Shown here piece after piece: positions 35,184-43,626 of a DNA stretch of 64,000 nucleotides; within the stretch, counting starts at the first letter, position 1; every line of letters begins with the position of its first letter. This stretch comes from Halobacillus yeomjeoni. Lineage in GTDB: Bacteria; Bacillota; Bacilli; Bacillales; Halobacillaceae. The translations under genes were made by a program, and so were the position numbers. The stretch lies in NCBI RefSeq assembly GCF_020171525.1, contig NZ_JAIVAI010000004.1, positions 124,001 through 188,000 of the forward strand, read 5' to 3'. Under the pieces are notes generated by a model. The model was not told the DNA's origin and ran no database searches. It worked only from the letters and a program-made list of their open reading frames with translations.

Positions 35184-35891
35184 TTATTGAATTTCCCTTA
35201 ATACAAAGACAATCAACCCTACAACAATCAATCCGGGAAGAAGGTTGGCAACTCGTATCTTTGTTATTTTAAGGATGTTAAGCCCGATGGCAACGATCAT
35301 TAACCCACCTGCAGCAGTCACTTCATTGATCAACATTTCAAGCATACTCTTAGGAATCCATTGATTGATTTGAGTGGCTAATAGTGCAATGGATCCTTCG
35401 TAGAGAACGACCGGAACAATGGAAAAAATGACGCCGATCCCTAACGTTGTGGTCAAAACGAGAGAAATGAATCCATCAATGATTGCTTTCGTGATTAAAA
35501 TTTCATGATCATTGCGCAGGCCGCTGTCTAATGCTCCAATGACAGCTAATGCACCAATGACGAAAATAAGAGAGGCTGTAATAAAACCTTGGGCAATCGT
35601 CGATTTTTCATCAGGCTTCGTGAACTTCCTTTCGAGGGACCGCCCTATTCCCTCCAGCTTCTCTTCTAAACGCATAGCCTCTCCAATGACTGCTCCGAAT
35701 AAAAGGCTCAATAATACGATTACGATGTTTTCAGTTTTAAATGCCATCTGGAGACCGATCAACATCACCGTTAGTCCTACGCCGTGCATAACGGTTTCTT
35801 TATATCGTTCAGGAATTTTTGTGAAAAATAAACCGATTATAGTTCCGACAAATATACATAAGCCATTGACGATTGTTCCGAATAATACCAT
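35184..35891 (-). CDS. DUF554 membrane protein
   Basis: 235 residues with six to seven hydrophobic segments and the family start GTIVNGLCIFVGTIIGL, and GAVIGEAMRLEEKLEGIG near 66-83. Function unknown; relatives include YdfK and E. coli YqgA. ATG behind CGGAGAG. The parS site lies 19 bp upstream of its start, so ParB spreading would cover its promoter; it follows parB on the same strand. Confidence 0.8.
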   Translation of the reverse strand: MVLFGTIVNGLCIFVGTIIGLFFTKIPERYKETVMHGVGLTVMLIGLQMAFKTENIVIVLLSLLFGAVIGEAMRLEEKLEGIGRSLERKFTKPDEKSTIAQGFITASLIFVIGALAVIGALDSGLRNDHEILITKAIIDGFISLVLTTTLGIGVIFSIVPVVLYEGSIALLATQINQWIPKSMLEMLINEVTAAGGLMIVAIGLNILKITKIRVANLLPGLIVVGLIVFVLREIQ

Positions 35892-35910
35892 GCCCTACTC
35901 TCCGATACTT

Positions 35911-35926
35911 TGTTTCACGTGAAACA
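35911..35926. other. parS site next to parB
   Basis: TGTTTCACGTGAAACA, a perfect 16-bp palindrome matching the parS consensus (TGTTYCACGTGAAACA). It lies in the gap of 58 bp between parB and the DUF554 gene. Confidence 0.95.
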
Positions 35927-35949
35927 TTTAATAATTATTTGTTGAACAA

Positions 35950-36798
35950 CTACTTCTCCGATGGTGACTCAAACCACTTCAAAATACGCTCAAGATCGTC
36001 CTCATTCATAAACTCAATTTCTATTTTTCCTTTTCTCTTCCCTTTATGAATGGTTACTCCTGTCCCTAAGCGTTGTTTCAAATGCTCTTCCTGTTCTTTC
36101 AAGAAAATATCTCTCTTATCCTCTTTCTTTTTCTCTGTCTTTTCTTGATTGTAATCGTAGACCATTCGCTCCACTTGGCGGACATTGAGCCCCTCTTTTT
36201 CAATTTTTTCTACAAGAGGGAGTAATTTTTTCCTATCTTTCAAGCTGAGGAGTGCTCTACCATGACCCATCGATAATCCACCATCATCCATTCGCTTAAT
36301 AACATCTGCAGGCAGAGAAAGTAACCTTACAAAATTGGCAATGTGTGACCGGCTCTTGCCAATCCGATTAGCAAGCATGTCTTGGGTTAAATCTAATTCA
36401 TTCATTAGACTTTGATACGCTTTCGCTTCTTCAATCACTGTCAAATCTTCCCTCTGAAGATTTTCAAGCAGAGCGATTTCCATCATTTGCTGATCGGACA
36501 TTTCACGTATGATGGCAGGAACAGCCGTCAAACCAGCCATTTTGGCTGCCCTGTATCTCCGTTCACCGGCGACGATTTCGTAGCCTTTAATACTCCTTCT
36601 CACAATTAACGGCTGAAGGACACCATGCTTTTCAATCGAGTGTTTCAACTCAAGAATCGATTCTTCTTGAAAATGCTTCCTTGGTTGATAAGGGTTCGGT
36701 CGACAATCTTTTAATGGAACTTCAGTCATATGTTCGCCTTTTTGTTGTTCGACATCCGAGAAAAAAGCACCAAGGCCTTTACCTAACCCTTTCGCCAT
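35950..36798 (-). CDS. parB: ParB/Spo0J chromosome-partition protein
   Basis: CTP-dependent clamp that loads at parS and recruits SMC condensin to the origin. 282 residues: ParB N-terminal domain with the CTP-binding GERRYRAAK (near 77-85) and ENLQREDLT, helix-turn-helix about 125-165 (LTQDMLANRIGKSRSHIANFVRLL), C-terminal dimerisation domain. The start overlaps parA by 20 bases. parS sites are seen at 35911 and 15052. Confidence 0.97.
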   Translation of the reverse strand: MAKGLGKGLGAFFSDVEQQKGEHMTEVPLKDCRPNPYQPRKHFQEESILELKHSIEKHGVLQPLIVRRSIKGYEIVAGERRYRAAKMAGLTAVPAIIREMSDQQMMEIALLENLQREDLTVIEEAKAYQSLMNELDLTQDMLANRIGKSRSHIANFVRLLSLPADVIKRMDDGGLSMGHGRALLSLKDRKKLLPLVEKIEKEGLNVRQVERMVYDYNQEKTEKKKEDKRDIFLKEQEEHLKQRLGTGVTIHKGKRKGKIEIEFMNEDDLERILKWFESPSEK

Positions 36799-37552
36799 TA
36801 GCGATCACTTCCTTTGCGAATTCTAGATATACTTCAGCACCACGGGACTTAGGATCGTACAATATAACAGGTTTTCCATGGCTGGGCGCTTCACTGAGAC
36901 GTACGTTTCTTGGAATAATGGATTGGTAAACACGGTCTTGGAAATATTTCTTCACTTCTTCAATGACTTGTATCCCTAAATTTGTACGAGCATCAAACAT
37001 TGTCAGGAGTACACCTTCTACCATCAATCGGTGATTCATATGTTTTTGAACCAGGCGTACGGTATTCAACAATTGACTCAATCCTTCCAGCGCATAAAAC
37101 TCACATTGGACTGGAATGATGACCGAATCAGAAGCTGTCAACGAATTCAAAGTTAATAATCCTAAAGAAGGTGGACAATCAATAATGATATAGTCATACT
37201 CATCTTTGATCTTATCAACCGCTTGTTTTAACCTTACTTCTCTGGATATGGTCGGTCCAAGCTCAATTTCAGCACCTGCCAACTGGATTGTGGCCGGAAT
37301 GGCGTCCAAGTTTTCCACCATGGTGGATGTAAGAACGTCATGGGCGCTGGCGTCTTCTACAAGGACATTGTAAATGCATTGGTCGACGCCACCCTTTTCT
37401 ACTCCTACGCCACTTGTCGCATTGCCTTGCGGGTCGATATCGACTAAAAGAACTTTATGGTTGTAATATGCCAGGCATGCACTTAAATTAACGGCCGTTG
37501 TTGTTTTTCCAACCCCGCCTTTTTGATTAGCAATCGAAATGACTTTCCCCAT
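36779..37552 (-). CDS. parA: ParA/Soj partition ATPase
   Basis: Walker-type ATPase that binds DNA with ATP, works with ParB in origin segregation and regulates DnaA. 257 residues, deviant Walker A KGGVGKTTT (10-18), Walker A' VDIDPQGN near 38-45, and DCPPSLG near 123-129. ATG start; overlaps parB. About 90 bp after noc, from which a terminator separates it. Confidence 0.97.
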   Translation of the reverse strand: MGKVISIANQKGGVGKTTTAVNLSACLAYYNHKVLLVDIDPQGNATSGVGVEKGGVDQCIYNVLVEDASAHDVLTSTMVENLDAIPATIQLAGAEIELGPTISREVRLKQAVDKIKDEYDYIIIDCPPSLGLLTLNSLTASDSVIIPVQCEFYALEGLSQLLNTVRLVQKHMNHRLMVEGVLLTMFDARTNLGIQVIEEVKKYFQDRVYQSIIPRNVRLSEAPSHGKPVILYDPKSRGAEVYLEFAKEVIANGERVR

Positions 37553-37600
37553 AAAGTCACCTGCCTTTTCATTCGTTTTCCTTAATAGTACCTTTAGTTA

Positions 37601-37633
37601 AAAAAATCCCCATCTCACAACAGTCAAGATGGG
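37601..37633 (-). terminator. Terminator of noc
   Basis: CCCATCT/AGATGGG (37609-37615, 37627-37633) and an A-run at 37601-37606 that gives the U-tract on the minus strand. Stem of only 7 bp. Confidence 0.65.
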
Positions 37634-37642
37634 TAGTGAAGC

Positions 37643-38503
37643 CTATGATTTTTTCTTCGGTATCTTTATGGTGATTTGATAGTAATCCTCGTGATCTTCT
37701 TCATTCGTTTCTAAATCTATTCCTGTGTCCGTCACCATGCTCAACGATTGTCTTATCGTGTTCATAGCAATTCGCATATCTTTATTGACACCTTTGAGTT
37801 TCGGTTTTTTCTTTTTCTGTTTTGATTCGTTCAACTTTGCAATCCGTTCCTCGGTTTGCTTGACGTTTAGCTGTTTCTCAATAATTTCATTAAGAATGTT
37901 CTCCTGAATTTCAGGATCTTTCACAGCGATTAATGCTCTTGCGTGTCTTTCGGTAATCTTTTTATCCATCACGGCGAGCTGCACAGCTTCCGGGAGCTTG
38001 AGCAAACGCAGTTTGTTGGCAATTGTTGATTGACTTTTTCCTAGTCGCTGCGCCAGGGCTTCCTGGGTGAGCTCATGAATTTCAATCAATTTCGCATAAG
38101 CGACAGCTTCTTCAATAACTGTCAATTCTTCCCGTTGCAAGTTCTCGATCAATGCCACAGATGCCGTTTGTGAGTCATTCATTTCTCTTATGATCGCGGG
38201 AACGGTCTCCCACCCAAGTGATTGAACAGCACGCCATCTGCGCTCTCCAGCAATCAATTCATAATTTTCTTCATCTAACCGACGGAGAACGATCGGCTGA
38301 ATCATCCCATGCGTATGTATCGTCTGGGCTAGTTCGCTGATCTTCTCGTTGTTAAAAATAGCTCGTGGTTGGTAACGGTTTGGCTGGACTCGTTCTACTG
38401 GGATTTGCACAACTTCATCAGGGTTGTACACTTCCTCTTTGCTGTCATTCTCAGTATCCGTTTTTTCCCCCAGCCCAAACAAACGACCAAAAGGATGTAA
38501 CAC
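37643..38503 (-). CDS. noc: Nucleoid occlusion protein Noc
   Basis: ParB paralogue that binds its own sites (ATTTCCCGGGAAAT in B. subtilis) and the membrane and keeps the Z-ring off the nucleoid. 286 residues: an N-terminal segment [12 protein letters not shown] suited to an amphipathic membrane helix, ParB-type domain with GERRWRAVQ and ENLQREELT, helix-turn-helix [25 protein letters not shown] start behind AAAGGTGG. It is distinguished from ParB by position (near rsmG) and the amphipathic start. A candidate binding site lies in walK. Confidence 0.93.
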   Translation of the reverse strand: MLHPFGRLFGLGEKTDTENDSKEEVYNPDEVVQIPVERVQPNRYQPRAIFNNEKISELAQTIHTHGMIQPIVLRRLDEENYELIAGERRWRAVQSLGWETVPAIIREMNDSQTASVALIENLQREELTVIEEAVAYAKLIEIHELTQEALAQRLGKSQSTIANKLRLLKLPEAVQLAVMDKKITERHARALIAVKDPEIQENILNEIIEKQLNVKQTEERIAKLNESKQKKKKPKLKGVNKDMRIAMNTIRQSLSMVTDTGIDLETNEEDHEDYYQITIKIPKKKS

Positions 38504-38904
38504 GATCAGACACCACCTTTATACGATCAAGCACACGTCGGATTCTTCTCTCTGATTAGAGAATCTCGAATAGAAAAAAGCGCTGCAGATCTTCGGGCTG
38601 CTGCGCATACGTATGCCGATTTTTATTCTTTATTCATTTTATCATATTTAATCTAGTAAAAGTATCTTCAAGATTGATAAATTGGATTGTAATCATGTCG
38701 AAAAATAGCAAAGAAATGTAGGAATCATTGGAATTTCATTTATAAATGCCTACTCGACCTTCCATTTTTATAGCAGAAAAAGTCGATATATTTCTAAAAT
38801 CTTCTTGGGAACGGAAAAAATCTTCACATCAAATGTGAATATGACATTCTCCTTTCTTTAGTCTCATTTAGTTATAATCTGCATTCATTTATGATTCGAG
38901 GAAA
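38504..38904. other. Gap upstream of noc without recognised genes
   Basis: About 400 bp of AT-rich DNA. It should carry the noc promoter. I see a short palindrome TTCACAT-CAA-ATGTGAA at 38823-38839 and nothing else that I can support. No small gene with a ribosome binding site was found. Confidence 0.5.
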
Positions 38905-38941
38905 TAAAAAAGTGAACAAAGCATAATGCTCTTGTTCACTT
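38905..38941 (-). terminator. Terminator of the acetyltransferase gene
   Basis: AAGTGAACAA/TTGTTCACTT (38910-38919, 38932-38941), with AGCA/TGCT pairing towards the loop and an A-run for the minus-strand U-tract. Confidence 0.75.
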
Positions 38942-38971
38942 CTATTCCTGAGTTTATTTTTTAAATTATGA

Positions 38972-39517
38972 TCAACTATGATGAAGATCGTCCCTGATCA
39001 AGCCATATACGTCTATATCTTTATATTCATCCCTGTGAAGCAGATCTTTTCTTAATGTTCCTTCATAACTCAGCCCGGCTTTTTGCATAACTTTGGTTGA
39101 TCCCGGATTACCCGAAAGGGCTGCAGCCCATATTCGCTGCAAATTCAATACTTCAAAACCATATTCGATCATCCGTACGGCCGCTTCTGTCGCCAAACCT
39201 TGATTCCAGAAAGGTCTGCCGACCCAGTAAGCTAACTCACCCTTGTTATGTAGGGTATCGATACGCAATGTCATCGTTCCTACAAGGGCTCCACTTTCTT
39301 TAAGAGTCATTGCCATGGGGTAGGCCTTCCCTTCATCAAGCCACTTCTCATGAGATCGGATCCAATCCATGGCATGGTCAACGGTATATGGATGAGGCAC
39401 GAAAGTAGTGGCTGCTACCTCTTTGTCTCCTGCAAGTTCACTCACTTTTTCAGCTTGTGAAACAGAATAAGGTTTAAGGTGCATACGGTGGGTTTCTAAC
39501 TGTATGGAAGCTGCCAT
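38972..39517 (-). CDS. RimJ/RimL-type GNAT N-acetyltransferase
   Basis: Acetyl-CoA-dependent transferase, 181 residues. Features: TERL-like start (ETHRMHLKPYSVSQ), VGRPFWNQGLATEAAVRMIEYGF with the acetyl-CoA loop (about 115-137), and a C-terminal NPGSTKVMQKAGLSYEG segment typical of RimJ/RimL and YdaF-like enzymes. Substrate (protein N-terminus or small amine) is unknown. ATG with GAGGAGG. Divergent from splA; first gene of the accessory block between noc and rsmG. Confidence 0.85.
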   Translation of the reverse strand: MAASIQLETHRMHLKPYSVSQAEKVSELAGDKEVAATTFVPHPYTVDHAMDWIRSHEKWLDEGKAYPMAMTLKESGALVGTMTLRIDTLHNKGELAYWVGRPFWNQGLATEAAVRMIEYGFEVLNLQRIWAAALSGNPGSTKVMQKAGLSYEGTLRKDLLHRDEYKDIDVYGLIRDDLHHS

Positions 39518-39645
39518 TTCTATTCCTCCTCATCAAGTTATTCATTATATCTTTTCATAACCGACGTGAAATGAAAACCTGCTTATTGTAATAATTTAAT
39601 GTTTTTGTGGAAGAATGAGCACAAAACTGAAAAGTAGGTGTAGGC

Positions 39646-39906
39646 ATGGATCTTCAACAAAATCAGTATCAACCCGGGGATGTCGTTTATGTCATATATC
39701 GAAACCCCCACACATATGATGTGGCCAATATACAAGAAGCTGCTGTCGTCAATAATCCTGAACAGCCTGGTGAACTTGCATTATTTCTATACGAATCCTA
39801 TTTTCCACTGGACTCCGCCATTGCGGTTTACGCTTCCCAAAGAGAGGCTGAACAAGCATATTTCGATACTTTCGGAGGAACGAATACGGAGGGACAGTTG
39901 TGGTAA
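39646..39906 (+). CDS. splA: SplA, regulator of spore photoproduct lyase
   Basis: 86-residue SplA-type protein; in B. subtilis SplA limits expression of splB in the forespore. The start QYQPGDVVYVIYRNPHTYDV is characteristic of SplA. Overlaps splB by seven bases, so the two are translated together. A ribosome binding site is weak (AGTAGGTGTAGGC). I could not find a clear sigma-G promoter upstream. Confidence 0.9.
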   Translation: MDLQQNQYQPGDVVYVIYRNPHTYDVANIQEAAVVNNPEQPGELALFLYESYFPLDSAIAVYASQREAEQAYFDTFGGTNTEGQLW

Positions 39907-40928
39907 AACCTTTTATTCCAGAGTTGGTCTATATCGAACCAAGAGCTTTAGAGTATCCACTGGGGCGCGAGTTGAAAGAGAAATTTGAAGGTATGGGTAT
40001 AGAAATCCGTGAAACGACCTCCCATAACCAAGTAAGAAACCTGCCAGGTGAAAACGACTTTCAAAAGTATCGAATGGCGAAATCGACGCTTGTCGTCGGT
40101 GTCCGAAAAACCCTTAAATTCGATACCTCCAAACCTTCAGCGGAATATGCCATACCACTGGCTACCGGTTGTATGGGACATTGTCATTACTGTTATTTGC
40201 AGACGACGATGGGGAGCAAACCGTACATCCGTACGTATGTGAATGTGGAAGAGGTATTCGATGCCGCAGAACAATATATGAAGGAACGAGCACCAGAAGA
40301 GACGAGGTTCGAGGCCAGTTGTACTTCAGATATCGTGGGAGTGGACCACCTTACTCATACACTGAAACGAGCGATTGAATACTTTGGTGAGTCGGAACGC
40401 GGCCGTCTACGATTTGTTACTAAGTTCGCTCACGTCGATCACCTTCTGGATGCAAAACATAATGGGCGAACTCGTTTCCGGTTCAGTATGAATGCTGATT
40501 ATGTCATCAAATACCTGGAGCCGGGGACCTCCAGATTAGACGATCGGATCGAGGCCGCTGCAAAAGTAGCCAAAGCCGGTTACCCACTCGGATTCATCAT
40601 AGCTCCCATTTACCTTTATGATGATTGGAAGGAAGGGTATCGAATCCTTTTTGAAAAGCTGCAGGACAAGCTTCCTGATTATGCGACGAAAGATTTGACA
40701 TTCGAGTTGATTCAGCACCGATTTACGAAGCCGGCGAAAAGAGTGATTCAAAAGAATTACCCTATGACGAAGCTGGAAATGGATGAAGAGAAGCGAAAAT
40801 ATAAGTGGGGTCGTTATGGGATCGGAAAATATGTTTATCAAAAAGATGAGCAGGAAGAAATGAAAGACACATTAGGCGGTTATATCAACCAATACTTCCC
40901 TGAAGCTTCTCTGGAATATTTCACTTGA
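39900..40928 (+). CDS. splB: Spore photoproduct lyase
   Basis: Radical-SAM enzyme that directly repairs the spore photoproduct (a thymine dimer made by UV in spores) during germination. 342 residues. The [4Fe-4S] cluster ligands are Cys91, Cys95 and Cys98 (CMGHCHYC), and Cys141 in SCTSDIVG is the proposed hydrogen-atom donor; length and these positions equal the B. subtilis enzyme as I remember it, which supports the GTG start at 39900 behind GGAGGG. In operon with splA; ends at a strong terminator. Confidence 0.97.
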   Translation: MVKPFIPELVYIEPRALEYPLGRELKEKFEGMGIEIRETTSHNQVRNLPGENDFQKYRMAKSTLVVGVRKTLKFDTSKPSAEYAIPLATGCMGHCHYCYLQTTMGSKPYIRTYVNVEEVFDAAEQYMKERAPEETRFEASCTSDIVGVDHLTHTLKRAIEYFGESERGRLRFVTKFAHVDHLLDAKHNGRTRFRFSMNADYVIKYLEPGTSRLDDRIEAAAKVAKAGYPLGFIIAPIYLYDDWKEGYRILFEKLQDKLPDYATKDLTFELIQHRFTKPAKRVIQKNYPMTKLEMDEEKRKYKWGRYGIGKYVYQKDEQEEMKDTLGGYINQYFPEASLEYFT

Positions 40929-40931
40929 TAC

Positions 40932-40972
40932 AGCTCCCTTCCTATCAAAGGAAGGGAGTTTTATAATTTTTT
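40932..40972 (+). terminator. Terminator of splAB
   Basis: CTCCCTTCCT/AGGAAGGGAG (40934-40943, 40949-40958), 5-nt loop, followed by TTTTATAATTTTTTT. Confidence 0.85.
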
Positions 40973-41191
40973 TCGAACACACTCACGGTAAACTTCAAAT
41001 CCATTGTTCATATAAAATCTCCTCGCCTCCTCATTTTCTATCCAATAATCCAGCTCCACGTATGCACATTGCTGGTCGGCCGCCATGCGCTCGACCGCTT
41101 CCATCAATCTTTTTCCGTAACCACAATTTTTTATCGAAAATTCATTTGTTTGATATTTTCCTGAAAGTGGAATGCTTACTATACCAAACAA
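40961..41191 (-). pseudogene. C-terminal remnant of a GNAT acetyltransferase
   Basis: 76 codons whose residues 24-72 match the second half of GNAT enzymes: the acetyl-CoA loop region GYGKRLMEAVERMA and the C-terminal ARRFYMNNGFEVYRE. The first half of the fold (about 60-80 residues) is missing, the first 20 residues look unlike it, and no good ribosome binding site precedes the ATG. The upstream end runs into the promoter area of the SDR gene, so the N-terminal part has probably been deleted. A short but functional protein is unlikely. Confidence 0.6.
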
Positions 41192-41208
41192 ATTTAAGGA
41201 GGCACACT

Positions 41209-42078
41209 ATGGACTTTATGAACCGCCAGACAGAAGGACAGCCAGCTCAGCACCAAAACCGACAACCTGGTATAGAAAGCGAAATGACACCAAGACCTGT
41301 ACAGGCAGATGAAGAGTACCAAAGTGGTAATAAGTTAGCAGGGAAAGTAGCTTTGATTACAGGTGGAGACAGCGGCATCGGCAGGTCTGTTTCTATCGGT
41401 TTTGCAAAAGAAGGTGCAGATGTAGCGATTTCGTACTTAGAAGAGCATGATGATGCTGAGTATACGAAGAAAATGGTCGAGGAGCAGGGACGTCGTTGTA
41501 TATTGATTCCAGGTGACATCGGAGATGAGTCCGTCTGTCAGGAAGCCGTAGAGCAGACTGTCAATAAACTAGGTAAGCTGGATATCTTAGTAAACAATGC
41601 TGCGGAACAACACCCGACGGACGACATCATGAACATTACTTCTGAACAACTGGAACGAACATTCAAAACGAATATCTTCGCCATGTTCCATATGACAAAA
41701 GCAGCGCTGCCTCACCTGCAGAAGGGAAGTTCTATCATAAACACAGCTTCTGTAACACCTTATGTAGGAAGTCCTGATTTAGTAGACTATACATCTACAA
41801 AAGGAGCAGTCGTAGGATTCACTCGTTCATTGGCCAAACAATTGGTGAGTAAAGGGATTCGAGTCAATGGAGTTGCACCCGGCCCCATTTGGACACCGCT
41901 GATCCCATCGACATTCTCAGAGGATAAGGTGGCTGAGTTCGGTACCAATACTCCAATGGGACGCCCTGGACAGCCGGTGGAACATGTCGGAAGTTATGTG
42001 TTACTGGCATCTGAAGACTCCTCATACATGACAGGCCAGTTCATTCATATCAATGGCGGCATGTATACGTCCAGTTGA
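41209..42078 (+). CDS. SDR-family oxidoreductase, general-stress type
   Basis: NAD(P)-dependent short-chain dehydrogenase, 289 residues from the ATG at 41209 (AAGGAGG eight bases before; longer open frame upstream is not supported). Rossmann motif TGGDSGIGR near 48-56, NNAA near 134, catalytic Ser in NTASVTPY and Tyr-x3-Lys in YTSTKGA. The polar N-terminal extension of about 40 residues (RQTEGQPAQHQNRQPG) and overall form resemble YdaD/GSP39 and YhdF-type proteins, some of which are under sigma-B; substrate unknown. Stands between the GNAT remnant and nei. Confidence 0.88.
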   Translation: MDFMNRQTEGQPAQHQNRQPGIESEMTPRPVQADEEYQSGNKLAGKVALITGGDSGIGRSVSIGFAKEGADVAISYLEEHDDAEYTKKMVEEQGRRCILIPGDIGDESVCQEAVEQTVNKLGKLDILVNNAAEQHPTDDIMNITSEQLERTFKTNIFAMFHMTKAALPHLQKGSSIINTASVTPYVGSPDLVDYTSTKGAVVGFTRSLAKQLVSKGIRVNGVAPGPIWTPLIPSTFSEDKVAEFGTNTPMGRPGQPVEHVGSYVLLASEDSSYMTGQFIHINGGMYTSS

Positions 42079-42141
42079 CATATTCTTTCTTGCAGTTTTT
42101 CTCCTTCCTGCTCAAACTAATATTTAAGGAGGAGAAAACGT

Positions 42142-42966
42142 ATGCCTGAAGGTCCTGAAATAAGACGTGCAGCAGATCAAGTAGAAAAAGCTGTGATTGG
42201 ACGCCCTGTACTGGATCTTTCATTCGCTTTTGAACATCTTCAACAATATGAATCGATGTTACAAGGCTCTTTTATCTCCCGTGTGGAAACGAAAGGAAAA
42301 GCCATGCTCATTCGCTTCGACAACGGGTTCACGATTTATACGCATAATCAACTCTACGGGAAATGGGTGATCCGTAATGCTTACAATTATCCGAAAACAA
42401 ATCGCCAACTACGTTTAGCCATCCACAACGAAAAAAAGTCAGCTTTACTTTACAGTGCTTCGGATATTGAAGTCATGCGTTATGAAGAGGTCCCCCATCA
42501 TCCGTTCATTGCGAAAATAGGACCTGATGTACTGAATGAGCGAGTCAGTGCTGAAGATTTAAAATCCAGATTCATGGAAAAACGATTCCGAAACCGCAAA
42601 TGGACATCACTTCTTTTAGACCAATCATTTATAGCGGGCATTGGAAACTATTTGAGAAGTGAAATCCTATTTGTTGCAAACATCCATCCCGATCTTCGTC
42701 CGGTCGATTGTACAGAAGACCAGTTGACGAAGGCAGCAGAAGCTACGATAGATTTGATGTGGCGTTCTTATGAAAATAAAGGGATAACGAACGACATTGA
42801 GTTGGCGGAATCACTCAAAGCAAAAGGTGCAAAGCGATATGAATATCGGCATTGGGTCTTTAATCGAGCTGGGCAGCCATGCCGCATTGATGGAACTGAA
42901 ATTATAAAATTCACTGCTGGTTCACGAAGATGCTATTACTGCCCGACATGTCAAAAAAAACCGTAA
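42142..42966 (+). CDS. nei: Endonuclease VIII-type DNA glycosylase (Nei/Fpg family)
   Basis: Removes oxidised bases and cuts the backbone in base-excision repair. 274 residues beginning MPEGPEIRRA, with catalytic Pro2 and Glu3, helix-two-turn-helix about 150-225 (LLLDQSFIAGIGNYLRSEIL), and a C-terminal zinc finger. Odd: the finger has Cys at the first position but Asp where the second Cys is expected (PCRID), while an extra Cys stands before the last pair (RCYYCPTC). ATG with AAGGAGGAG. It belongs to a local set of DNA-repair genes with splAB. Nei rather than Fpg is suggested by overall similarity; not certain. Confidence 0.85.
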   Translation: MPEGPEIRRAADQVEKAVIGRPVLDLSFAFEHLQQYESMLQGSFISRVETKGKAMLIRFDNGFTIYTHNQLYGKWVIRNAYNYPKTNRQLRLAIHNEKKSALLYSASDIEVMRYEEVPHHPFIAKIGPDVLNERVSAEDLKSRFMEKRFRNRKWTSLLLDQSFIAGIGNYLRSEILFVANIHPDLRPVDCTEDQLTKAAEATIDLMWRSYENKGITNDIELAESLKAKGAKRYEYRHWVFNRAGQPCRIDGTEIIKFTAGSRRCYYCPTCQKKP

Positions 42967-43000
42967 TCCCCTTACCATTTGTTCAGGGGATTACGGTTTT
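42957..43000. terminator. Bidirectional terminator between nei and the phosphoesterase gene
   Basis: AAAACCGTAATCCCCT/AGGGGATTACGGTTTT, a perfect 16-bp stem (42957-42972, 42985-43000), overlapping the last codons of nei. Confidence 0.88.
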
Positions 43001-43008
43001 TCTCATGT

Positions 43009-43509
43009 CTACTCTTCTGTGGTTTTAAAAAAGATATGTTCAGCTTGAATTTCTTCGCTGACTGTCAATTTACCAAAAGAGTAATAAGGTAGCTTGCGCT
43101 TGTCTGTCACAGAGCCTGGATTGAAAAGGAGCTTATTCTTGTAATAGCGAAGAAGGGGAAGATGGGAATGACCAAAGATGATCAAACTTACATCTTCTTT
43201 TTCGAAAGCTTCTATGACTCTTTTTTCAGTCGTTTTTTTCTCACCATGCCCATGAATGACTCCAATTTCATGCCCATCAGCGTCAAATACCAGTTGTGAA
43301 GGAAACAACCGTTTGATGTCTTCCCCATCAACGTTTCCATAGACACCTCGAACGGGTGCGTATTTTTTCAACTCATGATAAACCTCTACGGTCTGCCAAT
43401 CCCCTGCATGAATGATTAGGTCAGCATCCTTTAACTCTTCAATCAAACGACCGGGAAGCTGTTTGGCTTTTTTCGGCATATGAGTATCTGAGAGGACAAT
43501 AAGTTTCAT
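43009..43509 (-). CDS. YfcE/MJ0936-type metallophosphoesterase
   Basis: 166-residue calcineurin-like phosphodiesterase. Metal motifs in order: SDTH at 7-10, AGDW near 35-38, GNVD near 58-61, GHGE near 88-91, and GHSH near 113-116, all present. Closest named relative in B. subtilis is YsnB; natural substrate unknown. ATG start, site TAGGAGGAAGAGG. It lies downstream of rsmG in the same direction but after a hairpin. Confidence 0.85.
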   Translation of the reverse strand: MKLIVLSDTHMPKKAKQLPGRLIEELKDADLIIHAGDWQTVEVYHELKKYAPVRGVYGNVDGEDIKRLFPSQLVFDADGHEIGVIHGHGEKKTTEKRVIEAFEKEDVSLIIFGHSHLPLLRYYKNKLLFNPGSVTDKRKLPYYSFGKLTVSEEIQAEHIFFKTTEE

Positions 43510-43594
43510 TTTTCCTCTTCCTCCTATCTTGAATTATACACTCAGCCCGTGAATTTGTTCTTTTCATGATGTCGAAATGACAAGTATGAAAGTA

Positions 43595-43621
43595 GAAACC
43601 CCCTCGAGATCTTCGAGGGGG
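43595..43621 (-). terminator. Terminator after rsmG
   Basis: CCCCCTCGA/TCGAGGGGG (43599-43607, 43613-43621), 5-nt loop; the minus-strand tail TTTCTACTTTC is only moderately U-rich. Confidence 0.65.
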
Positions 43622-43626
43622 CCCTG

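Noticed and set aside
38823-38839. TTCACAT-CAA-ATGTGAA as a Rex operator
   Set aside because: The half-sites point the opposite way and the spacer is three bases; it does not fit TTGTGAA-N4-TTCACAA.
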